From contig JAEZZE010000312.1 of NCBI GenBank assembly GCA_023418755.1, positions 1 to 16,620 on the forward strand: a stretch of DNA of 16,620 nucleotides, written 5' to 3'. This stretch comes from Bacillota bacterium (GTDB lineage Bacteria; Bacillota; Bacilli; Paenibacillales; Paenibacillaceae). Below the pieces are notes generated by a model. That model worked only from the letters and a program-made list of their open reading frames with translations, searched no databases and was not told the DNA's origin. Positions 7,207 through 14,962 of this stretch are shown one piece after another (the first letter of the stretch is position 1; every line of letters begins with the position of its first letter). The translations under genes and the position numbers were made by a program.

Positions 7207-7983
7207 TTACAGGCATGGCTAAATAATCCCAAAGGCACGTGGATTTGGGACGCCCGCGTCATCGAGAAGGAGCGTGATCAAGTCCTAAGCTTCGCGCGCG
7301 ATCAGAACGTGACGGCCATTTACCTTCAGATGAATAGAGATATTGCGCCTAACGCGAATGCGGATTTCATTCGAAGCGCCAAAGAAAAAGGAATCAGCGT
7401 GGAGGCTCTGGCGGGCCGTCCCGATTGGGCTCGTAAGTCGAATCAGGACCCAACAACGTTTATTGCCTGGACCTTGCAATACAATGCGTCCGCTGAATCG
7501 GAAGAACGTTTTGACGGCCTGCATTTTGACGAACCTTATCCCTTGGCCGAATGGGAAACAAAAAATAAGACGATTCTTGAAGAATGGATACATAATTTGA
7601 GATTTATGGAGCAGGAAACGAAAGGAAGCGGCTTGAGGATCACGTTGGATGTCCCTTATTGGCTTCATGACGTGAAGGTACCCGACAGCGAGATCAGCTT
7701 AAGCGCATGGCTGCTGGAAAAGTTCGACTGCCTTGTGATCATGGATTATCGCAATCATGTGTTAGGGAAGAACGGGATCGTCGACAATACCCTTGCCATA
7801 TTGAGCTAAGCCTTCGCTCTTAACAAGCAAGCGATCATTGCCGTGGAAACCGCTAAAAGCCCGGAAAGCGACCGCGTTTCGTTTTATTCCAAGAGCGCGG
7901 ATTTCATGGTACAAGAGCTGCAAACCGCTCATCAAGAGCTTTCCAAAGTGATCGGGCAAGATAAGGCCAAAACGATTTACCCA
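7207..7983 (+). pseudogene. Decayed gene, probable secreted TIM-barrel-like protein
   Basis: One frame reads coherently from 7207 (LQAWLNNPKGTWIWDARVI) to about 7975 but has no usable start codon. A TAA at 7204-7206 closes it upstream and a second in-frame TAA interrupts at 7807-7809. After that stop, protein-like sequence resumes in the same frame (NKQAIIAVETAKSPESDRVS) until about VIGQDKA, then turns into unconserved sequence. The segments TAIYLQMNRDI, GLHFDEPYP, LRITLDVPYWL and DCLVIMDYRNH follow the alternating strand pattern of a barrel with acidic residues at strand ends. They remind me of uncharacterised secreted Bacillales proteins with sugar-hydrolase-like folds, but I cannot name a family with confidence. 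Both ends and the secretion signal are missing, so this is a remnant. A GTG at 7309 could nominally start a 166-codon piece, but no good ribosome site supports it. Confidence 0.72.
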
Positions 7984-8002
7984 AAATCGAAATTCTGTTG
8001 CA

Positions 8003-8031
8003 TTCCTTATTCAAACACGTCTAGCTATAAT
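8003..8031 (+). promoter_or_regulatory. Candidate promoter of the large glycosidase-esterase gene
   Basis: A perfect TATAAT at 8026-8031 lies about 97 bp before the start codon. The best-spaced -35 candidate (17 bp) is TTCCTT at 8003-8008, which is weak. A closer -35 match, TTGCAT at 7998-8003, is 22 bp away, too far for normal use. A weak -35 would suit an activator-dependent promoter, for example one served by the AraC regulator downstream, but this is inference. Confidence 0.5.
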
Positions 8032-8128
8032 GGATGTGTTTGTTCGTTTTTATGTGGATTTTTACGATGTCGGCTCAAGAAGGGAGCAGCTTTTTGTCAA
8101 AATCAAATGAAGAAAGGCGGTATCTGTG

Positions 8129-11100
8129 ATGAAACGAGGGCTATCCGTTTTGCTGGTCTTTGCTTTTGCAGTCTCCTTTTTTTCGTTTTTCGATTCTCCC
8201 CGGGCTTATGCGGCCGATGCGACCGTCACGGTTGACGGCAGCGTAGAATATCAGACGATCGACGGCTTCGGAGGGCAGTGGCTGCCGTGGACCGCCGCCG
8301 ATATCCCGCCAGAGAACCATGTGCATCGGGAATATTTGGGCAGCGCCGTCACCGCCGAGACGGGGATGAAGTTTTTTCGTACGAACATTAGTACGCCGTC
8401 GGACTCGGTCAATACGCCGAGAGACTACGCATGGTACGTTAACGCCTTCCAGCAGCCGGGGTTCGACCATCTATGGTCGTTTCTTCAGGATCTGCAAAGG
8501 TACAACGCGGAGCCTATCTTTTCGAGGTTTTCCGCGCCGCGAAGAATGCTGGACAGCAATAAGGGCTTTCTTGAAACCGATGACAACTATAATGAAATCG
8601 CAGACTTTTATGCGGCGCTCTGCTATGTCGCCATTCAGATCAAAGGGGTCGACGTCAGCAAAATCATTTTCTTTAACGAACCCAACGGAAACTGGGACAC
8701 CTATATGACGCCTGCGCAATATGTGAGATTAGTTAAGACGTCCGGCCAGAAGCTGGATTCCGTAGGCTTAAGCGGAATCAAGATCATAGGTCCCGGCACG
8801 TATAACTCCGTAGGCTTGAACAGTTATGTGGACGCATTGACGAACGATGCTGCCGCGATGTCTTATATGGCGGCGTTCGATACCCACGGCTGGGACAATA
8901 TGACAGCCAATCCGCCTCGCGATCCTCATCAGATGATTCCCTATCTGGAGACTGCCGCCCAGACGGCGAGCAACAAAGGGTACGGACATATCCCTTTCTA
9001 CGTGACGGAGATGGGGTCATCGGTATTTGGAGGAGACAATACTTGGATAGAGCCCGGGGTTGCGGGAAGTAACGACAGCTACGATTATGCATTCTATACG
9101 GCGCTAGCCACGCATGAGTGGCTGACGGCGAATGCGCCTCTGCAGTCCATGTTCATTTGGGACTCTTACTCCTATATCAGCGGTGGCACTCTGATGGGGA
9201 AAACCTCGAACTTCGGCACGAGGAAGAGCCCGGCCGAAAATTACGAAGCAAGGCCGACCTATAATACGATGTATAATTTCTATAAATACATCAAACCGGG
9301 ATCGGTTAGGGTAAGCGCTAGCAGCAATCATGCCGACATCATTGGCAGCGCTTACAAAAACAATGGGAAATCGACCGTCGTTTTGTTGAACAAGAGCGAC
9401 TCCGCGGACAGAACCGTTACCGTTCAGCTTTCTAATTTAGTTTCTTCCGGCATGGCTGTCATTTCCACCTCCAAGAACGCACTGAATAAGGATCTGGGAG
9501 ACCAGCCGGTCATCAACGGCAAAATCACGGTGAAAGTTCCCGCGCAAGGGATCGTTACTCTGACCGACATGGGCCAAGTTACCGTAAGGAAAATCGGCGA
9601 TTCTACCTATAAGGATTATTACTGGGTCACTCCGGGGCAGTCGATTCAGCTTGCGGCCAATGTGGCCGGAGCTGCCGACAGCGTTACATGGAGCGTGTAT
9701 GGAGGAAGCGCGAACGGAACCGTATCGCCGACAGGGCATTATACCGCGCCTCCATACGACGTCAGCGATATCGTTGCGGTGAAGGCGGTCAGCACGGCAG
9801 ATCCGACCCTCGTAGGCTATGCTTATATTAAAGCCAACAGCGAGAATATTCTCTCAAGAGGAAAGCCTTATTTCGTAGATTCCTATTTAGACGTTCCCAA
9901 TTCCGATCCTAGCCATGCGCTGGACGGAAATTCGAGCACGAAGTGGAATTCAAAGCCGGCGCCGGAGCATTGGATGCAGGTTGATTTAGGCGGCTATTAC
10001 GATCTTACCCGGTACAAGATCAAGCATGCCGGGGCGGGGAGGGAAGGCTGGCCCAACAATCAAACACAGACCTCCGATTACAACACCCGAGACTGGCATA
10101 TTAAGACGAGCTCGGACGGCGTGCATTGGAACTACGTGGAATATGTCTGGAACAACACCGCCAATATTACGGGCCGTACGATACAAGGCATGGCGGGAAC
10201 CGAGAATGTCCGGTATGTTTCCATGTACATCACCAAGTCTACCAGCGTGCCGGGAGACGATATGGCCAGAATCTATGAATTCGAGGTGTATGGCAAGCCG
10301 GCCGACAAAATTTCGTTGGTAGACGAGATGGTCGATTTCAGCAAGGTCTATTCCCACACGAGCGGCTGGGAGTTCGATAGCACGCAATCCGAATTCATGG
10401 AGGGCGATACGTCCAGGGTAGGAAGGATCGGCGACGACAATCTGAACATTGTGTATAAGCTGAACAACATTTACGACTTTTCTGTCAAGATCAACAGCTT
10501 CGGCTCGGATCTCGCGGGCAAGGTGAAATTTTACGCCTCTCAGGATAACCGCACTTACTCGGAAGTAGCGACCGCGCACGATGCGCTTGTCGGAACGGGC
10601 GGCGGCTGGTACAGAACTTATTTTAAGCCATCGGCTGCCGTTCCTTCGGGGACCCGGTATTTGAAAATCGAGCTGCGTAACGATCCGCTCATCTTCACGC
10701 CGCAGATCGGCCGCGTGCAGCTATTCGGCGATTTGCCTGACGCAGGAGGGCGAATCATCGACGAACTGACCAACTTCGCGAAGGTGCATTCGTACAGTGC
10801 GAACGACTTGGCGATCTCGCTTAATCCGTCCGAAAACATTGGCGGAGACATCGGCCGAGTATACCGAAATCATCATCAGACCCCTGCCAATCTCGTCTAC
10901 GAGGTGCCGTCCGATCTGGACAGCTTTGCCGTAGACACTTACGTCTGGGGCAATGAAACGGTGGAAGATTTCAAATTCTATACTTCGCCGAACGGTTCTG
11001 CGTATACGTTATACGACAGCGGCCTTTTGGAAAAAATCGTGCAGCCGGGGAACTGGGACAGGGTCCTCTATAGGGCAACCGCGCTTCCGGCAGGTACGAG

Positions 11101-12325
11101 GTATTTGAAGATCGAATTCGGAGCTTCGTCCGCGAACTACTGGAATCCGCAGATCGGCCGAGTGACCCTCGATTACGGCGGGGGACCGCCTCCGTTGTCC
11201 GATGTCGCGGACTACTCCAGACTGGAAAGAGTGATGGCCAAAGCGCGAAGCGGGCAAAACATTACGATAGGCTTTATCGGCGGCTCGATCACTCAAGGCT
11301 TTAACTCCAGCGATTGGAGTTCGACCAGTTGGACAGCCAAAGTCAAGCAATGGTGGGAGAGCAAATACCCCGGCAAAATCAACTATGTCAATGCGGGAAT
11401 CGGCGGAACGCCTTCCGTACTTGGGGCGCACAGAGCCTATATGAATCTGCTGCAAAGCAACCCGGATTTCGTCGTGGTCGAATTCGCGGTCAACGACGGC
11501 GCGGATAACTTATATACGCGTGCCTACGAGGGGCTTATTCGCCAAATTCTGAAGTCGCCTAACAACCCGGCCGTGATGAGTTTGTACATTAGCGATCAGG
11601 CCGGAGCGAACAGGCAGGAGGCACATATTCCCGTAGCCGATTATTACAGGCTACCGCAGATTCACTACAAGGATCGTATTCAGAATTTAATTGCCAACGG
11701 CACGAACACTTGGCTGGATTTCTACGGAACTTCCTATGTTCCGCAGTACAAATCCGGACCTTACCCAGCCGGAGACGGCACGCATCCGAATGATGCGGCG
11801 CAGGCCAAAGCAGGCCTTTATATCATCGAGAAGCTGGAGAACGTATACAACACGCTGAAGCCCGACGTGCAAATTCCGGGCGTGCCCGCGACCCCGTCGG
11901 CCATGACCGACGATGCGTACGAGTTCGCCGCCTTGTATCATCGCGGGAATCTGACGCCGTCGCCGGAAACGGTGGGCATCTGGACGCAGGGAACGCACAA
12001 CGTTGGCACGGGCTACGGATGGCAGTCGAGCACCGTCGGAGATGAATTGGTGTTTGACGTAAGCGGCTCTACGATCGCCTTCGGGTTCTACACCCGTAAC
12101 GGCCCGGATGCCGGAATGGTCGAAGCTTGGGTCGACGACGGCCCCCGCACGGTATTCGATTCGTATACCTCCGAGCCATGGGAGACGATCCGATACGCCG
12201 TCGTGCAATCCGGCCTAGCGAAAGGGCCGCACAAGCTGCACATCAAAATCAAGCAGGAAACTAATCCGAACAGTTCCGGCCACCTGTTCGAGGTGGTGAA
12301 CGTGCTGCCGGCCGGTATGCAGTAA
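8129..12325 (+). CDS. Secreted multidomain glycoside hydrolase / CBM / SGNH esterase
   Basis: A 1,398-residue exported enzyme. A signal peptide (1-28, ending AYA) leads to a clan GH-A-like glycosidase (about 35-390) opening with IDGFGG, as in GH30-type enzymes. Glu184 (FFNEPNG) is the probable acid/base and Glu294 (YVTEMG) the probable nucleophile. A beta-sandwich (about 391-482) is followed by an Ig-like domain (about 483-568). Next is an F5/8-type C, CBM32-like domain (about 572-722; ALDGNSSTKWNS, WMQVDLG). Two related ~145-residue modules (about 727-868 and 875-1016) share GTRYLKIE and PQIGRV. The SGNH/GDSL hydrolase (about 1024-1245) has Ser1053 in GGSIT, Gly1090, Asn1122 in AVND, and Asp1216/His1219 in DGTHP. 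A C-terminal beta-sandwich ends the protein. It probably cleaves and deacylates an acylated polysaccharide outside the cell. ATG 8129 lies eight bases after AAAGGCGG; a GTG at 8126 is the less likely start. Exact GH family is uncertain. Confidence 0.9.
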   Translation: MKRGLSVLLVFAFAVSFFSFFDSPRAYAADATVTVDGSVEYQTIDGFGGQWLPWTAADIPPENHVHREYLGSAVTAETGMKFFRTNISTPSDSVNTPRDYAWYVNAFQQPGFDHLWSFLQDLQRYNAEPIFSRFSAPRRMLDSNKGFLETDDNYNEIADFYAALCYVAIQIKGVDVSKIIFFNEPNGNWDTYMTPAQYVRLVKTSGQKLDSVGLSGIKIIGPGTYNSVGLNSYVDALTNDAAAMSYMAAFDTHGWDNMTANPPRDPHQMIPYLETAAQTASNKGYGHIPFYVTEMGSSVFGGDNTWIEPGVAGSNDSYDYAFYTALATHEWLTANAPLQSMFIWDSYSYISGGTLMGKTSNFGTRKSPAENYEARPTYNTMYNFYKYIKPGSVRVSASSNHADIIGSAYKNNGKSTVVLLNKSDSADRTVTVQLSNLVSSGMAVISTSKNALNKDLGDQPVINGKITVKVPAQGIVTLTDMGQVTVRKIGDSTYKDYYWVTPGQSIQLAANVAGAADSVTWSVYGGSANGTVSPTGHYTAPPYDVSDIVAVKAVSTADPTLVGYAYIKANSENILSRGKPYFVDSYLDVPNSDPSHALDGNSSTKWNSKPAPEHWMQVDLGGYYDLTRYKIKHAGAGREGWPNNQTQTSDYNTRDWHIKTSSDGVHWNYVEYVWNNTANITGRTIQGMAGTENVRYVSMYITKSTSVPGDDMARIYEFEVYGKPADKISLVDEMVDFSKVYSHTSGWEFDSTQSEFMEGDTSRVGRIGDDNLNIVYKLNNIYDFSVKINSFGSDLAGKVKFYASQDNRTYSEVATAHDALVGTGGGWYRTYFKPSAAVPSGTRYLKIELRNDPLIFTPQIGRVQLFGDLPDAGGRIIDELTNFAKVHSYSANDLAISLNPSENIGGDIGRVYRNHHQTPANLVYEVPSDLDSFAVDTYVWGNETVEDFKFYTSPNGSAYTLYDSGLLEKIVQPGNWDRVLYRATALPAGTRYLKIEFGASSANYWNPQIGRVTLDYGGGPPPLSDVADYSRLERVMAKARSGQNITIGFIGGSITQGFNSSDWSSTSWTAKVKQWWESKYPGKINYVNAGIGGTPSVLGAHRAYMNLLQSNPDFVVVEFAVNDGADNLYTRAYEGLIRQILKSPNNPAVMSLYISDQAGANRQEAHIPVADYYRLPQIHYKDRIQNLIANGTNTWLDFYGTSYVPQYKSGPYPAGDGTHPNDAAQAKAGLYIIEKLENVYNTLKPDVQIPGVPATPSAMTDDAYEFAALYHRGNLTPSPETVGIWTQGTHNVGTGYGWQSSTVGDELVFDVSGSTIAFGFYTRNGPDAGMVEAWVDDGPRTVFDSYTSEPWETIRYAVVQSGLAKGPHKLHIKIKQETNPNSSGHLFEVVNVLPAGMQ

Positions 12326-12339
12326 GCGAGAAAGAAATG

Positions 12340-12376
12340 AACAGCCTGCCGTCTCGAATAGAAACGGCAGGCTGTT
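12340..12376 (+). terminator. Stem-loop after the glycosidase-esterase gene
   Basis: A perfect 13-bp G+C-rich stem pairs 12340-12352 (aacagcctgccgt) with 12364-12376 around an 11-base loop, 14 bp after the stop codon. The T tract on the plus strand is poor (ttgaaattcatt), so termination may be incomplete or the hairpin may protect the 3' end of the mRNA. The minus-strand side is followed by a pyrimidine-rich stretch. Confidence 0.72.
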
Positions 12377-12483
12377 GAAATTCATTGTAGCTTATGAGGC
12401 CCTTTTGCAAAACGTTATCAGACCTATTCGATACTTAGGGAAATTGACCATTTACGGATTTCCGACTGAGGAGCTTATGTCCA

Positions 12484-13368
12484 ATGAACCGAATCGTACT
12501 GGATAGTACCCACTTCCCCCTTATTCGTGATATCGGTTTGACTTATACCAAGAAGGGATGGACCCACCCTGACCGTATTGTCGATTACAATGTATTTATC
12601 TACGTGATCGAAGGACGAATGCAAGTATTTGAGGACGGCATTGATTACGTGTTAAAGGAGGGGGATTGCTTTTTCCTGAAAAACAGGATTCATCATTGGG
12701 GCGATCAACGAACCCTTCCAGGCACCTCTACATACTGGATCCATTTTTACGACCCGGTCTCTTTGAACAATGGAGAAGTTATGGCGATTTCAGATCATAC
12801 ACAGCAACACCTCATGTATCCTTCCTTTCGAATGTTTTCTTCTGACCATTATCTGATTAAGCTGCTGCTCCCTAAAAAAATGAGCGTGAAAAACGCCCCT
12901 TATATGATAAGAAAATTAAAAGAGCTGTACGAAATGTACAACTCTTCCCGATCGTTTCGCCATATTCATCTCAGCATGGGAGTCATGGACATCTTTTTAG
13001 AATTAATTCGCCAATCGGAGGACAATGCTGCTTTTAGCAAGTCTGATACGATTGTACGCAAGCTCCTCGTCTATTTGGAAGAACATTGCACGGCAGAGCT
13101 GGACACCGAGCAAATCGGCAATGCGCTCCAACTAAACTACCGTTACATTAGCACCTTGTTTAAAAACAAGGTAGGTACCAGCATATTCAAGTATCATGAA
13201 AGATTACGCATTCACCACGCCGCGGAATTGCTCAAAACGACTACGCTGAATATATCCGAGGTCAGCGATCAAGCCGGATTCCAAAGCCCTTTTTATTTCA
13301 GCCGGGTGTTTAAAAAAGTGATAGGCGAATCGCCATCCGACTATATTAAAAACATCTATCGCATGTAA
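12484..13368 (+). CDS. AraC-family transcriptional regulator with cupin-like N-terminus
   Basis: A 294-residue regulator. The N-terminal cupin-like sensor domain (about 35-90: VFIYVIEGRMQVFEDGIDYVLKEGD, then HHWGDQ) probably binds a small ligand such as a sugar. The C-terminal AraC DNA-binding domain covers about 190-291, with two helix-turn-helix units (TEQIGNALQLNYRYISTLFKNK; NISEVSDQAGFQSPFYFSRVFKK) and the usual GESPSDYI ending. The ATG at 12484 is ten bases from GAGGAG (12468-12473); a nearby ATG at 12477 is out of frame. The gene appears more AT-rich than the genes on either side. Placed between a secreted carbohydrase gene and a sugar importer, it most likely activates one or both in response to released oligosaccharide. 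Its last two codons fall inside the first copy of a ~71-bp repeat. Confidence 0.92.
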   Translation: MNRIVLDSTHFPLIRDIGLTYTKKGWTHPDRIVDYNVFIYVIEGRMQVFEDGIDYVLKEGDCFFLKNRIHHWGDQRTLPGTSTYWIHFYDPVSLNNGEVMAISDHTQQHLMYPSFRMFSSDHYLIKLLLPKKMSVKNAPYMIRKLKELYEMYNSSRSFRHIHLSMGVMDIFLELIRQSEDNAAFSKSDTIVRKLLVYLEEHCTAELDTEQIGNALQLNYRYISTLFKNKVGTSIFKYHERLRIHHAAELLKTTTLNISEVSDQAGFQSPFYFSRVFKKVIGESPSDYIKNIYRM

Positions 13369-13369
13369 C

Positions 13370-13410
13370 CCCTGCTATTCGAATGCAGGGAAGGCGACTT
13401 CTTGGTCGCC
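13370..13410. terminator. Two adjacent hairpins between convergent genes
   Basis: CCCTGC (13370-13375) pairs perfectly with GCAGGG (13385-13390), with ATTCGAAT, itself palindromic, in between. GGCGAC (13393-13398) pairs with GTCGCC (13405-13410) around a six-base loop. They lie between the AraC gene and the oppositely directed oxidoreductase gene and may act as a weak two-way terminator, though neither has a clear T tract. Both are formed by bases of repeat copy 1; copy 2 forms them poorly. Confidence 0.45.
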
Positions 13411-13434
13411 CTTCACCGCGGATTCATGCGCGCA
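13375..13434 (-). pseudogene. Relic C-terminal tail of a Gfo/Idh/MocA-type gene (repeat copy 1)
   Basis: On the minus strand this reads CAHESAVKGDQEVAFPAFE followed by TAG. The HESA...KG...P pattern resembles the last helix and strand of Gfo/Idh/MocA-family sugar dehydrogenases. It starts 13 bp after the stop codon of the FAD oxidoreductase gene and has no gene body ahead of it in frame; the open frame extending upstream merely overlaps the oxidoreductase. The same tail occurs at 14838-14900. Over 13363-13433 versus 14826-14896 about 60 of 71 bases are identical. Differences are mainly synonymous or conservative (AAG/AAA, CCT/CCG, GCA/GCG, V/M, V/I), the mark of two once-coding paralogues. 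Family assignment rests on about 20 residues and is tentative. Confidence 0.6.
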
Positions 13435-13447
13435 AATGTCCCTTCCC

Positions 13448-14794
13448 TTAACGCTTGATGTAGCTTTCACCCAGCCAGGCGCCTTGGGCGACCAGAGTTT
13501 CCTGTAGCTTGCCGACATGAATTTGCCTCGAGTCGACACGGAGTTCGTTGGCCATACCGGCGGCCGTCCCGGCTGCCTGCCCCATAGCGAAGCAGTTCGG
13601 CATAACGCGGAGTGCGCTTTGCACAATCCGGTCCGACGAGGCGGCGCGGCCGGGAACCCAAAGATTGGTCACCCCGAGCGGGAGAAGGCAGCGGTAAGGA
13701 ACACCGTGCGATTGTCCGGCGGGGAGCTGCCGAATGGTCGTCCGGTCATTGCTGGTGGCCAAATGGATATCGATGAAATACGCATTGCGGGTGATATCGT
13801 CTTCGAAACTGGCCCTATTCAAAAAATCTTCCGAACGAAGCACATAATCTCCTACGATTCTCCGGGTTTCGCGGATTCCGATTTGTTCGCCGGAGCTGAT
13901 CAAGTGCGCCTCCTCGAAACCGGGAACATATTTCCGCAAAAAAACGAGCTGGGTTTGCACATTCCTTCGTCCTTCGATCGCGCCCCGGGTCAAATCCTCC
14001 GCTTTTGTTCCATCGATGCCGAATACATGTCCGAAATTCAATCCGGCCACAGTATTGGACAACCAAGCGATACCGGAGACTTCTTTTCTTCCAGGCGGCA
14101 GGTCTCCCCGCGATTGAGCGAGGCTGACCGTTTTGTGAAGCTGGCCTGTATCTCCGTGCTCTTGCAAATAGGCATTGAATTTGGTTTGGTCTACATTGGT
14201 GACCAAATAACACATCGTGCCCGGCTGCAGCTCGCCTTGGTCGCCGCCTTTCTGGAAAGGAACGCCTGCAAGATAGGCGATGTCGGCATCTCCCGTTGCG
14301 TCGATGACATAGTTGCAGGAAACGATTGACCGGCCGGATTTGTTCAATATAACGATGCCTTCTATGGAGGATTTGTCGGGACTCATCATTACTTGACCGA
14401 CAAACGTATGGTAAATGATTTTGCAGCCGCTTTCCTCAACGATATCGTCGTAAACGCATTTTAAAACTTCCGGGTCGATCGGCACCCAATCCAACTGGTC
14501 CTGATACCATACCCGGTATTGGTCGCTGCAGTGCTGCTTCATTCTGTCCAATATTTCCATGCCGATTCCCCGTATGACCGGTTTCTCACGATCCGTAAAC
14601 GGACAAAAGGCGGGAACGAGAGAGACGGTAGCCATCCCGCCCATAAAACCACGTTGTTCGACCAGCAAGGTTTTCGCTCCGTTTCTGGCTGCGGCAACGG
14701 CCGCAGCCACCCCGGCCGCGCCTCCTCCGACGACAACGACATCGACCGTGTGGGACACGGGCAATGCTTCCGCCGGAAGCATTCTTCGATCCAT
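13448..14794 (-). CDS. FAD-dependent oxidoreductase (FAD_oxidored type)
   Basis: A 448-residue flavoprotein. The N-terminal Rossmann fold has VVVGGGAAGVAAA (about 20-32, GxGxxG at 23-28) and a ribose-binding Glu at about 46 (LLVEQ). A second FAD contact, VIDATGDADIAYLAG, is at about 163-177. The C-terminal end, NLWVPGRAASSD...RVMPNCFAMGQAAGTAAGMA, is the characteristic closing motif of the FAD_oxidored family, often found beside sugar transport and Gfo/Idh/MocA genes. Length is normal for the family and no signal peptide is seen, so it is probably cytosolic. The substrate is unknown; oxidation of a sugar or sugar-derived compound is inferred from context. ATG 14794 is preceded by AAAGGGGG (14812-14805) at good spacing. 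It runs opposite to its neighbours and is bracketed by two relic tails, suggesting it survives from a larger minus-strand catabolic operon. Confidence 0.92.
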   Translation of the reverse strand: MDRRMLPAEALPVSHTVDVVVVGGGAAGVAAAVAAARNGAKTLLVEQRGFMGGMATVSLVPAFCPFTDREKPVIRGIGMEILDRMKQHCSDQYRVWYQDQLDWVPIDPEVLKCVYDDIVEESGCKIIYHTFVGQVMMSPDKSSIEGIVILNKSGRSIVSCNYVIDATGDADIAYLAGVPFQKGGDQGELQPGTMCYLVTNVDQTKFNAYLQEHGDTGQLHKTVSLAQSRGDLPPGRKEVSGIAWLSNTVAGLNFGHVFGIDGTKAEDLTRGAIEGRRNVQTQLVFLRKYVPGFEEAHLISSGEQIGIRETRRIVGDYVLRSEDFLNRASFEDDITRNAYFIDIHLATSNDRTTIRQLPAGQSHGVPYRCLLPLGVTNLWVPGRAASSDRIVQSALRVMPNCFAMGQAAGTAAGMANELRVDSRQIHVGKLQETLVAQGAWLGESYIKR

Positions 14795-14837
14795 ATATCC
14801 GCTTCCCCCTTTGCAAATCTATCGAATGTAACTCCTG

Positions 14838-14900
14838 CTATTCGAACGCCGGGATGACGATTTCTTGACCGCCTTTCATCGCGGATTCATGCGCACCCAT
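14838..14900 (-). pseudogene. Relic C-terminal tail with its own start and ribosome site (repeat copy 2)
   Basis: Minus-strand codons 14900-14838 give MGAHESAMKGGQEIVIPAF-E and a TAG stop, the second copy of the Gfo/Idh/MocA-like tail. Here an ATG at 14900 stands nine bases after GGGAGG (14915-14910), so the 20-codon piece could be translated. The simplest explanation is an internal deletion that joined the start region of a dehydrogenase gene to its last codons; the repeated GCATG words at 14886-14904 could have mediated it. It lies 43 bp upstream of the FAD oxidoreductase start on the same strand. A functional leader peptide is the alternative, less likely because copy 1 has the same tail without a start. 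Confidence 0.55.
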
Positions 14901-14927
14901 GCATGAATTCCTCCCGATATCGTTTTG

Positions 14928-14961
14928 CCTCTCAATTATCCGAGAATTGGAGGGGGGGGGG
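14928..14961 (+). promoter_or_regulatory. Hairpin enclosing a Shine-Dalgarno site, followed by a G10 tract
   Basis: CCTC-T-CAATT (14928-14937) pairs with AATTGGAGG (14945-14953) through nine base pairs with one bulged T, around a seven-base loop. The right arm contains GGAGG (14949-14953), the ribosome site for the small ORF at 14963. Directly overlapping is a run of ten G at 14952-14961. In the other direction, minus-strand GATAAT (14940-14935) could be a -10 element with the G tract in its spacer, though no good -35 is present. Confidence 0.5.
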
Positions 14962-14962
14962 A

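Noticed and set aside
7998..8031. TTGCAT paired with TATAAT as a standard promoter
   Set aside because: The 22-bp gap is too long for a usual sigma-A promoter; the TATAAT was kept with a weaker, correctly spaced -35.
12407..12420. CcpA cre-like site upstream of the AraC gene (gcaaaacgttatca)
   Set aside because: The 3' half fits the consensus but the first two positions do not (GC in place of TG), and such partial matches are frequent.
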